Positions 1 through 6,018 of a stretch of 9,794 nt of DNA are shown here, piece after piece (positions within the stretch are counted from its first letter, which is position 1; the number at the start of each line of letters is the position of its first letter). The notes under the pieces are model-generated. The model saw nothing but the letters and a program-made list of their open reading frames with translations, was not told where the DNA came from and did not search any database. Position numbers and translations under genes: made by a program. Source of the stretch: Clostridia bacterium (GTDB lineage: Bacteria > Bacillota_A > Clostridia > Oscillospirales > Acutalibacteraceae); contig RZYX01000066.1 in the NCBI GenBank assembly GCA_009930155.1, positions 1 to 9,794 on the forward strand, written 5' to 3'.

Positions 1-87
1 TTCCTCCTTAATAACAGACCAAGAAAATGTTTAGGATGGAAATCACCAATTCAAATGTTTTTACACGAAGTGTCGCACTTGACTTGA
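1..87 (+). CDS. IS30-family transposase, C-terminal 28 residues (partial)
   Basis: This is an open frame from the first base to a TGA at 85-87, with its 5' part outside the window. The peptide contains NNRPRKCLGWKSP followed by a short tail (IQMF, then HEVSHLT). From family knowledge, NxRPRKxLGWxTPxExF is the hallmark C-terminus of IS30-family DDE transposases, lying just after the catalytic glutamate region. Those enzymes cut and join the ends of their own insertion sequence. The catalytic residues themselves are not in the window, so it is unknown whether the copy is intact. The fragment stops 84 bp from the convergent pseudouridine synthase gene. The short length is offset by the very specific motif; an unrelated peptide matching it by chance is unlikely. 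Confidence 0.85.
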   Translation, partial: FLLNNRPRKCLGWKSPIQMFLHEVSHLT

Positions 88-95
88 CAAACCGT
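1..95 (+). mobile_element. Right end of an IS30-family insertion sequence (partial; boundary approximate)
   Basis: The transposase tail runs straight into an AAGTG-TCG-CACTT interrupted palindrome (68-80) and then TTGACTTGACAA (79-90). I recall similar GTGTxGCACTT plus TTGACAA-type sequence from terminal inverted repeats of Firmicutes IS30 relatives, where the repeat overlaps or closely follows the transposase stop codon. I therefore place the element end near 90-100. The exact boundary and any target duplication cannot be fixed, because the other end is outside the window. Confidence 0.6.
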
Positions 96-98
96 CAT

Positions 99-140
99 AA
101 AAAAAAATAAAGCAGCTTACATCATTGTGCGAGTTACTTT
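99..140 (-). terminator. Probable terminator of the RluA-family gene
   Basis: Read on the - strand, about 30 nt after the pseudouridine synthase stop codon, AAAGTAACT (132-140) can pair with AGCTGCTTT (109-117) with one G-U pair and one mismatch. The loop is 14 nt. After one A comes an uninterrupted run of nine T (99-107). The stem is modest but the U-tract is strong. It lies next to the IS30 end, so part of it could belong to that element. Confidence 0.5.
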
Positions 141-171
141 ATTAACAATATTATAAATATATAGTGATGCT

Positions 172-1083
172 TTAAAAAGAATCTTTAAATAAGGCTTTGA
201 ATTTTTTAGGCGGCGATGCTTCAAAACACATTATTTCATTAGTAACTGGATGTCTAAATTGCAATTTATATGCATGCAGTCCCAAGCGCCTTAAAGGGTC
301 TGTTTTTGCGCCATACTTTTTATCGCCAACAACGCAATGTCCTATATCTTTCATATGCACTCTGATTTGATTTTTACGACCTGTTTCGAGTTGTATATCC
401 ATTAGTGAATAACCCGCGTTTTCGCCAATAACTTGATAATCTGTGATAGCCAAAAGACCATCACCCGCCTTATAACTTGAATACATAAGCAAAGTCGTTG
501 TTTGTTTTATCCACGATTGAATTCTATCCGCTTTCTTTTGAACCTTACCTTCAACAATTGCAAAATAGCACCGCTTAGAAACCAACTCTTCCCAGTTATC
601 TTGTAGTGCCAGTTTCATCTTCTCGTTTTTAGCAACAATAAGCACCCCTGATGTGTCACGGTCCAACCTATGCACAACAAACACACGGCCTTTTGGGCTT
701 GTACGCTTAGCATAAGCAGTTAGCAACTTATAGGCTGTAATATCCCTTTCGTTATCCGTCGCTATAGACAAAAGCCCTGCAGGCTTATTGATTACAATAA
801 AATCATCATCTTCATAAATAATGCTCACTAAATCTTTTTTCTTTTCACCTCGATTTAATGATGGTGATATCTGTATTTTTTGCCCCACCTTAAGCATATA
901 ATCATGTTTTGTAATGATTTCACCATCAACTAAAACCTCTTTATGCGTTAGCAAAGACTTTACATTATTTCTAGACTTATTAGACATTTCAAGAAGCAAA
1001 AATTCTAACAATCCACTTTCTGAAGTTACAACAAACTCTTTGTTGTATTGTTTATTTTTCTTTGTATTCTTACCTTGATTCAC
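172..1083 (-). CDS. RluA-family 23S/tRNA pseudouridine synthase with S4 domain
   Basis: The 303-residue protein should isomerise specific uridines in rRNA or tRNA to pseudouridine. An N-terminal S4 RNA-binding domain spans about residues 17-73. The catalytic domain follows, with the signature HRLDRDTSG (138-146) carrying the catalytic Asp141, then RKNQIRVHM (236-244) and the GDKKYG loop (253-258). The order and length fit the RluA/RluC/RluD group. The target uridine cannot be read from sequence, so no gene symbol is given. The start is GTG at 1083. No good Shine-Dalgarno lies upstream (only GAAAG), and the next Met (residue 33) would remove part of the S4 domain, so GTG is preferred. The basic N-terminal tail of about 15 residues (KNTKKNKQYNK) is consistent with RNA binding. 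A possible weak promoter (TTGTTT, 18 nt, TAGTAT) lies upstream around 1150-1185. The gene is convergent with the IS30 transposase end. Confidence 0.92.
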   Translation of the reverse strand: MNQGKNTKKNKQYNKEFVVTSESGLLEFLLLEMSNKSRNNVKSLLTHKEVLVDGEIITKHDYMLKVGQKIQISPSLNRGEKKKDLVSIIYEDDDFIVINKPAGLLSIATDNERDITAYKLLTAYAKRTSPKGRVFVVHRLDRDTSGVLIVAKNEKMKLALQDNWEELVSKRCYFAIVEGKVQKKADRIQSWIKQTTTLLMYSSYKAGDGLLAITDYQVIGENAGYSLMDIQLETGRKNQIRVHMKDIGHCVVGDKKYGAKTDPLRRLGLHAYKLQFRHPVTNEIMCFEASPPKKFKALFKDSF

Positions 1084-1260
1084 TTTATCACAAACTTTCT
1101 TTTACTATATTACATCTGTTTTCTCTAAAAGACATAAGCCAATAGCTTTATAATACTACTTTTCATGTTAAATTTAAAACAACGCATTGCAACCGCAGTC
1201 CTTTTTACTTACTATAACCAAACCGTAACCAAATGTCAGGGTTTGATATTATTGAAATAG

Positions 1261-1300
1261 TATAAAAAGCCTCGTAACCAACATAGTTACGAGGCTTTTT
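1261..1300 (-). terminator. Strong terminator just downstream of tRNA-Arg (symmetric, works on either strand)
   Basis: A perfect inverted repeat pairs AAGCCTCGTAAC (1267-1278) with GTTACGAGGCTT (1286-1297) around a 7-nt loop. A/T runs flank both sides, extending the stem to 15 bp. On the - strand the hairpin begins 3 nt after the tRNA CCA end and is followed by TTTTTATA. On the + strand it is followed by T1298-T1301. Its position makes it the tRNA terminator. No + strand gene leads into it. Confidence 0.85.
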
Positions 1301-1302
1301 TG

Positions 1303-1379
1303 TGGCGCGCCCGAAGGGATTCGAACCCCTGACCTTTTGGTTCGTAGCCAAACACTCTATCCAACTGAGCTACGAGCGC
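1303..1379 (-). tRNA. tRNA-Arg (anticodon ACG)
   Basis: The 77-nt gene on the - strand has an encoded 3' CCA (1303-1305) and discriminator G. The acceptor stem GCGCTCG/CGGGCGC has one G-U pair. The D arm is GCTC-AGTTGGATA-GAGT, the anticodon stem TTTGG/CCAAA holds loop CTACGAA, and the T arm is AGGGG-TTCGAAT-CCCTT. The anticodon ACG identifies an arginine tRNA. In bacteria its A34 is normally deaminated to inosine by TadA, so that it reads CGU, CGC and CGA. It has its own promoter upstream and a strong hairpin immediately downstream. Confidence 0.97.
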
Positions 1380-1398
1380 AATTTTCAACTGCCCAAGT

Positions 1399-1427
1399 AT
1401 ATTAACATAATTCAAATCAAAAATCAA
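1399..1427 (-). promoter_or_regulatory. Promoter of tRNA-Arg
   Basis: On the - strand a -35 TTGATT (1422-1427) and a -10 TAATAT (1399-1404) are separated by 17 nt. The -10 ends 19 bp before the mature tRNA 5' end, which suits a short 5' leader removed by RNase P. No convincing terminator separates it from the glycosylase gene upstream, so some read-through transcription is possible. Confidence 0.55.
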
Positions 1428-1514
1428 CTGTAATTATTAGTTTTTTCTAATATTATTCAAGAAAATCGAGTTTTCTATTAATATATTGAGGGCAGTATAA
1501 TTAATTTAGTATAT

Positions 1515-2150
1515 TTACTTATCTGAAAGTTCTTTAATTTTTTCTCGAAGCTTTACAAAATCCTCTAACGCTTCTGGCTTTTGGTTTGGATTACGCAAAA
1601 GGGCAGCGGGATGAAATGTGCCCATAATAAGCATTCCATCTTTCTCAAAAAATTCACCATGTTGTTTTGTCACTTTAAAATCTGGTGATATAAGCCTTTG
1701 TGCAGAAACTCTTCCTAGGCACACAATGATTTTAGGGCTAATAATGCGTACCTGTTCACTAAGCCATTCAATACAAGCTTCCTTTTCTTGTGGACGAGGA
1801 TCTCTGTTCTTTGGTGTACGGCATTTAACCATATTGGCTATATAAATATTTGTGTCACGGCTCAAATCAACAGATTTTAAAAGCTCATCTAAAAGCTTTC
1901 CCGCTCTGCCAACAAAAGGTTCGCCTTGCAGGTCCTCCTTTTCACCCGGACCTTCTCCAACAAACATTATCTCCGCATTATGGTCACCTGCGCCAAACAC
2001 AATGTTTGTTCTTGTTTCGGCAAGCTCACATTTTTTACATGATTCGCAGGCAGATTTAAGCTCCTGAAAACTACTATACAATAAAGACCCACACTTTCTA
2101 TTAATCAATTGTTTTAAGTTTAATAAGATTTGTGCTACCTGTTCTGCCAC
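1515..2150 (-). CDS. Family 4 uracil-DNA glycosylase (iron-sulfur)
   Basis: This base-excision repair enzyme should remove uracil from DNA, for example after cytosine deamination. In the 211-residue reading, the putative 4Fe-4S ligands are Cys38, Cys41, Cys110 and Cys126 (with Cys35 nearby). Motif 1 is GEGPG (65-69) continuing to EDLQGEPFVGRAG (72-84). NMVKCRTPKNRDP spans 106-118, and the catalytic-pocket motif TFHPAALLRNP spans 178-188 with His180. All are typical of family 4 (UdgA-like) enzymes, which often carry misleading 'DNA polymerase' names in annotations. The start is uncertain. The GTG at 2150 overlaps the 3' end of pyk by 50 bp and has only a weak AGGT upstream. An alternative TTG at 2081 would give about 188 residues, begin 15 residues before the first Cys as in many relatives, and lie just past the pyk stop. 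The gene is probably co-transcribed with pyk. Confidence 0.9.
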   Translation of the reverse strand: MAEQVAQILLNLKQLINRKCGSLLYSSFQELKSACESCKKCELAETRTNIVFGAGDHNAEIMFVGEGPGEKEDLQGEPFVGRAGKLLDELLKSVDLSRDTNIYIANMVKCRTPKNRDPRPQEKEACIEWLSEQVRIISPKIIVCLGRVSAQRLISPDFKVTKQHGEFFEKDGMLIMGTFHPAALLRNPNQKPEALEDFVKLREKIKELSDK

Positions 2151-3516
2151 TTATCATACCTGCAGTTATAACTATATTGTCGCCAGATTCTACTAGTCCA
2201 CATTGCTTAACTTTGTCCGATACACAATACAATAACACATCAACGCTTTGGAACTCTTCACATACTATTGGTATAACTCCCCATGAAAGAGACAGCTTGT
2301 TCCAAACTTTTTCGTTTGTTGTCATAGCTACAATTGGCTTTGGAGAGCGAAAGCGAGAAACCATTCTTGCAGTCGTTCCACTCATTGTGCATACTACAAT
2401 AAGTTTTGCATCAATATCCATTGAAAGCGCACAAGTAGCATGGGAAATAGCGTCACTCGAATTTTTAATTTCAAATTCCGAATCTCTGAATCGTTTATGG
2501 TAATTTATATCTGATTCTGTCTGCTTTGCAAGCTTGCTCATAACAGCTACAGCCTCAACAGGATACTTACCCACGGCTGTTTCGCCCGAAAGCATAATAG
2601 CACTCGTTCCATCATACACAGCGTTTGCAACATCCGATATTTCCGCCCTTGTAGGACGTGGGCTTGTTATCATTGATTCAAGCATCTCTGTTGCGGTAAT
2701 AACTCGCTTGCCAAGCAACCTACATGTTGTAATTAAATATTTTTGGATAGCAGGAAGTTCCTCGTATGGAATTTCAACTCCCAAATCTCCTCGTGCAACC
2801 ATTATTCCATCACTGTATTCAAGAATTTCTTTTATATTATCAACGCCTGAGCGGTTTTCAATTTTTGCTATTAAATCAATATTCTCGCCGCCATTTTGGT
2901 TCAAGAACTCACGCACAGCGAGAATATCATCTTTGCATGAAACGAACGAACACGCAATAAAGTCAACATCAATTTCTATTCCAAAGAGTATATCTGCCTT
3001 ATCTACCTCGCTTAAATATTCTTGTTTTAGAACTTTATTAGGGAAACTCATACTTTTCCTGTTTGTCAAAATTCCACCCATTACCACACGACAAACTGCA
3101 TCCGTATCGGTAATGCTCTCAACATCTAAAACAACAAGCCCATTGTTAATCAAAACTCTGTCGCCAACTTTAAGCTCTTTTATAGTATTTTCATATGATA
3201 CTGAAACTATAGTGTTGTCACCAATAATATCTTTTGATGTCAAGGTGAAAACCTCGCCTTGTACAAGCTCTGCTCTATCATCTTTAAATGTTTTTATACG
3301 ATATTCAGGACCTTTAGTATCTAGCATAATTGCAATAGGCGTATTAAGCTTTTTGCGTACTTTCTTAACAAGCTCTATTCTCTCTCTATGCTCGTCATAA
3401 GACCCATGGGAAAAGTTTAACCTGGCAACGTCCATTCCCGATTTAACCATATCTATCAATATTTCTTCACTTGTGCACGCAGGGCCTATGGTGCAAATGA
3501 TTTTAGTGCTTTTCAT
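2101..3516 (-). CDS. pyk: Pyruvate kinase
   Basis: Pyruvate kinase catalyses phosphoenolpyruvate + ADP to pyruvate + ATP, the last step of glycolysis, in the cytoplasm. The 471-residue protein opens with KIICTIGPA (5-13) and MDVARLNFSHG (28-38). The B domain covers roughly 72-164. The active-site signature LIAKIENRSG (215-224) contains the catalytic Lys218, followed by MVARGDLGVEIP (239-250), ATEMLESM (275-282) and PTRAEISDVANAVYDG (288-303). The C domain ends at 471, so this is the short form without the extra C-terminal PEP-utiliser-like domain of Bacillus-type enzymes. One variation is TKGPEYR (67-73), where TKGPEIR is usual. ATG at 3516 has AGGA 8 nt upstream and a strong promoter about 40 bp away. 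The 3' end overlaps the longest reading of the downstream glycosylase gene. It is divergent from pduL. Confidence 0.97.
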   Translation of the reverse strand: MKSTKIICTIGPACTSEEILIDMVKSGMDVARLNFSHGSYDEHRERIELVKKVRKKLNTPIAIMLDTKGPEYRIKTFKDDRAELVQGEVFTLTSKDIIGDNTIVSVSYENTIKELKVGDRVLINNGLVVLDVESITDTDAVCRVVMGGILTNRKSMSFPNKVLKQEYLSEVDKADILFGIEIDVDFIACSFVSCKDDILAVREFLNQNGGENIDLIAKIENRSGVDNIKEILEYSDGIMVARGDLGVEIPYEELPAIQKYLITTCRLLGKRVITATEMLESMITSPRPTRAEISDVANAVYDGTSAIMLSGETAVGKYPVEAVAVMSKLAKQTESDINYHKRFRDSEFEIKNSSDAISHATCALSMDIDAKLIVVCTMSGTTARMVSRFRSPKPIVAMTTNEKVWNKLSLSWGVIPIVCEEFQSVDVLLYCVSDKVKQCGLVESGDNIVITAGMISGRTGSTNLIKLKTID

Positions 3517-3553
3517 TTAACTCATCCTTTAACTTCTTATAATTATTCCTATG

Positions 3554-3583
3554 ATTATAGCACACCCTTGCCCAAATTTTCAA
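3554..3583 (-). promoter_or_regulatory. Promoter of pyk (extended -10)
   Basis: On the - strand TTGAAA (3578-3583) and TATAAT (3554-3559) are 18 nt apart, and TG one base before the -10 makes an extended -10 element. The predicted start near 3547 gives a leader of about 30 nt carrying AAAGGATGAG before the pyk ATG. Confidence 0.75.
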
Positions 3584-3641
3584 TATTTCTGACAATGTTA
3601 AAAATGTTCATCATTAATCTCATCAAAAAGGAAGTATAGTG

Positions 3642-3670
3642 TTGAATTCTATGCGTTATTGTTGTAAAAT
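3642..3670 (+). promoter_or_regulatory. Promoter of pduL
   Basis: On the + strand TTGAAT (3642-3647) and TAAAAT (3665-3670) are separated by 17 nt, about 43 bp upstream of the pduL ATG. The divergent pyk promoter starts 58 bp away, close enough for shared regulation, although no clear operator palindrome is seen between them. Confidence 0.5.
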
Positions 3671-3712
3671 ATTATATTGTATATTATTAATATTAGGGGA
3701 TGTATTATTATC

Positions 3713-4285
3713 ATGGAAAAAACAGTTTTAATTGAAACATCTGCAAGACATGCTCATGTTACAAAAGAAGTTCTTGAAATTCTTTTTGGCAAGGGATACG
3801 AACTTACTTTTAAAAAGGATTTATCACAGCCAGGTCAATTTGCTTCAAACGAGCGAATCAAAGTTATAGGACCAAAGGGTGAGTTCCCTGCTGTTGCTAT
3901 TCTTGGACCTGTTCGTCCTGAAACACAAGTCGAACTATCTGCAAGTGATGCTCGTTCAATCGGCATTGTTGCTCCTATAAAAGAGTCTGGCGATATTACA
4001 AATGCTGGTGCTTGCAAAATTGTTGGCCCTAAGGGTGAAGTTGACCTTGAAAATTGCGTGATTGTTGCAAAGCGTCATATTCATGCAACACCTGCTGATG
4101 CCCAAAAATATAATCTTAAAGACAAAGAATTGGTATGTGTAAAAATTAAGTCTGGTGAACGCTCTCTTGTTTTTGATGATGTTGTTGTTAGAGTTAATCC
4201 TGGCTATGCTCTTGCAATGCATATTGATACAGACGAATCAAACGCTGCTGGTGTAACACTAGGCATGACAGGTGAGATTCTTTAA
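3713..4285 (+). CDS. pduL: PduL-type phosphate propanoyltransferase / phosphotransacetylase
   Basis: PduL converts acyl-CoA + phosphate to acyl phosphate + CoA. It is unrelated to Pta and usually acts on propanoyl- or acetyl-CoA. The 190-residue protein shows the two duplicated halves of the family. His-rich metal-site motifs are SARHAHVT (10-17) and AKRHIHATP (119-127), and the C-terminal motif is HIDTDESNAAG (170-180). DLSQPGQFA (36-44) and ILGPVRPETQVELSASDAR (63-81) are also typical. The ATG at 3713 is chosen because AGGGGATG lies at 3695-3702; a TTG at 3677 would add 12 residues but lies upstream of that site. From this start there is no N-terminal extension of the kind that targets microcompartment PduL proteins, and no shell genes are nearby, so a free cytoplasmic role in acetate or propionate formation is inferred. 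No acetate kinase gene is in the window. Confidence 0.93.
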   Translation: MEKTVLIETSARHAHVTKEVLEILFGKGYELTFKKDLSQPGQFASNERIKVIGPKGEFPAVAILGPVRPETQVELSASDARSIGIVAPIKESGDITNAGACKIVGPKGEVDLENCVIVAKRHIHATPADAQKYNLKDKELVCVKIKSGERSLVFDDVVVRVNPGYALAMHIDTDESNAAGVTLGMTGEIL

Positions 4286-4315
4286 TTAAGTATTTTATAA
4301 CAAAATAAGACACAT

Positions 4316-4357
4316 AAAAAAATCAGCAACAGGGTTTCTCCTGCTGCTGATTTTTTA
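4316..4357. terminator. Bidirectional terminator between convergent pduL and glnS
   Basis: AATCAGCAACAGG (4321-4333) pairs with CCTGCTGCTGATT (4340-4352) around a 6-nt loop. The single non-Watson-Crick position is a G-U pair when read on the - strand and an A-C mismatch on the + strand. A-runs on the left and T-runs on the right give a U-tail in both directions. It lies 30 bp after the pduL stop and directly after the glnS stop, so it can end both transcripts. Confidence 0.85.
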
Positions 4358-4359
4358 TA

Positions 4360-6018
4360 TTATTTCCAAGATGAATTAAGCTCTACTGTCCTATTTATTA
4401 TAATGTTATCCTGCGTACTATCTTTGTCCACGCAGTAATACCCCTTACGCATAAACTGGAATGTGTCACCTGGCTTTATTCCACGCAGCCCACCCTCAAG
4501 CAAACAATCTTTAAGCACTATAAGGGAACTAGGGTTAACATATTCATCAATTGGAACTTCATCATTTGATGGGTTTTCCACATTGAACAATCTGTCATAA
4601 AGCCTGATTTCTGCCTTTACATTATCGACTGCAGAAACCCAGTGGAGTGTGCCCTTGACTTTGCGTCCATCGGGTGACATACCACCTTTACTCTCTGGAT
4701 CATACGTGCAGTGAAGGCATGTAACCTCACCGTTTTCGTCCTGCTCATAACCTGTACAAGTTGCAAAGTATGCACTCTTTAGCCTTACTTCATTACCTGG
4801 ATAAAGTCTGAAATATTTTTTAACAGGCTCTATCATAAAATCATCACGCTCTACAAAAATCTCCTTTGAGAAAGTTACTTTGCGTGTTCCTAGCTCTGGT
4901 TTTTCTTGATTTATTTCAACCTCTATCTCCTCTGTCTTTCCCTCTGGATAGTTATCTATAACAACCTTAAGCGGGTTTAGAACAGCCATTGCTCTTGGTG
5001 AATTTGCATTTAAATTATCCCTAACGCAAGCTTCAAGCAAACCATAGTCAACAACGCTATACGCCTTTGAAACACCAATTCTATCGCAAAAATCCCTTAT
5101 AGCTACTGCTGGATACCCACGCCTTCTCATGCCACTTATTGTTGCCATTCTAGGATCATCCCAACCGCTAACAATGCCGCTGTTAACAAGATGGTGGCAC
5201 TTGCGTTTACTTGTAATGCAATAGTTAAGATTAAGCCTTGCAAACTCAAGCTGCCTTGGAGCACACTTAATTCCCAGTTCTTTTAAGAACCAATCATACA
5301 GTGGGCGGTGATTTTCAAACTCAAGCGAACAAAGAGAATACGTTACCTTCTCCGCTGCATCTGAAAGAGGATGTGCAAAATCATACATTGGATAAACGCA
5401 CCACTTGTCCCCTGTTTGATGATGTGTTATATGTGCTATTCTGTAAATTACAGGATCACGCATGTTAAGGTTTGGAGACTCCATATCAATCTTTGCACGC
5501 AAAACACGAGCACCATTTGGAAATTCGCCTTTTGTCATACGCTCAAAAAGGTCCAAATTTTCTTCCACACTACGGTCGCGATAAGGGCTATTTTTGCCCT
5601 TCTGAGTTAGTGTACCTCTGTACTCTCTCGTTTCTTCAGCCGTTAAGTCACAAACATATGCCTTGCCCAGCTTTATAAGATTAACTGCACATTCATAAAT
5701 AAAATCAAAATAGCTTGAAGCATAAAATGCGTTTGGATACTCAAATCCAAGCCACTTTATATCTTCCTTTATACTATCAACATACTCAACATCTTCTTTG
5801 CTTGGGTTTGTGTCGTCAAGACGAAGATTGCATATGCCTTTGTACTTTTGAGCTGTTGTAAAGTTTATGCAAATAGCCTTTGCATGTCCAATGTGTAAAT
5901 AGCCGTTTGGCTCTGGTGGAAAACGGGTTTGAACGCAATCATAAACTCCGTTTTTCAAATCCTCATCAATATATTCGTGGATAAAATTTGATGATCTTTC
6001 TGTTATAATCTCGTCCAT
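4360..6018 (-). CDS. glnS: Glutamine--tRNA ligase
   Basis: GlnRS charges tRNA-Gln directly with glutamine using ATP. The 552-residue protein matches the usual length (about 550). It has class I motifs: PPEPNGYLHIGHAKA (34-48, with HIGH at 42-45), LRLDDTNP (65-72), and the KMSKS-equivalent ITSKRK (268-273), followed by the family-typical GWDDPRM (285-291) and RRRGYPAVAI (298-307). The remainder to the C-terminus should form the two beta-barrel anticodon-binding domains. ATG at 6018 overlaps the gltX stop by one base (TAATG), and GAGGAGGA (6025-6032) lies inside the last gltX codons, which indicates translational coupling. It is the last gene of a four-gene operon. From family knowledge, bacterial GlnRS is thought to be of eukaryotic origin, and many Firmicutes lack it and use GluRS plus GatCAB instead. 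Confidence 0.97.
   Translation of the reverse strand: MDEIITERSSNFIHEYIDEDLKNGVYDCVQTRFPPEPNGYLHIGHAKAICINFTTAQKYKGICNLRLDDTNPSKEDVEYVDSIKEDIKWLGFEYPNAFYASSYFDFIYECAVNLIKLGKAYVCDLTAEETREYRGTLTQKGKNSPYRDRSVEENLDLFERMTKGEFPNGARVLRAKIDMESPNLNMRDPVIYRIAHITHHQTGDKWCVYPMYDFAHPLSDAAEKVTYSLCSLEFENHRPLYDWFLKELGIKCAPRQLEFARLNLNYCITSKRKCHHLVNSGIVSGWDDPRMATISGMRRRGYPAVAIRDFCDRIGVSKAYSVVDYGLLEACVRDNLNANSPRAMAVLNPLKVVIDNYPEGKTEEIEVEINQEKPELGTRKVTFSKEIFVERDDFMIEPVKKYFRLYPGNEVRLKSAYFATCTGYEQDENGEVTCLHCTYDPESKGGMSPDGRKVKGTLHWVSAVDNVKAEIRLYDRLFNVENPSNDEVPIDEYVNPSSLIVLKDCLLEGGLRGIKPGDTFQFMRKGYYCVDKDSTQDNIIINRTVELNSSWK

Noticed and set aside
1..10. TAAGGAGGAA on the - strand, looking like a ribosome-binding site for a gene just left of the window
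   Set aside because: The same bases encode conserved residues of the IS30 transposase tail on the + strand, and the - strand here has no other sign of a gene start.
1243..1266. TTGATA and TATAAA on the + strand as a promoter
   Set aside because: The spacing is 12 nt, the -10 lies in the base of a terminator hairpin, and no + strand gene follows.
1303..1379. tRNA-Arg as an integration (att) site for a mobile island
   Set aside because: No integrase gene and no direct repeat of the tRNA 3' end were seen nearby; both sides hold ordinary housekeeping genes.
1441..1500. AGAAAA/TTTTCT hairpin near 1461-1477 as a terminator for the glycosylase gene
   Set aside because: The stem is only six A/T-dominated pairs and no continuous U-tract follows on the - strand.
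2534..3400. Long + strand open frame of 288 codons opposite pyk
   Set aside because: It is an antisense shadow of a very well conserved pyruvate kinase. The translation is Ser/Ile-rich with no recognisable domain, and there is no ribosome-binding site.
3956..4222. - strand open frame of 88 codons opposite pduL
   Set aside because: Shadow of the conserved PduL frame; the peptide has no family features.
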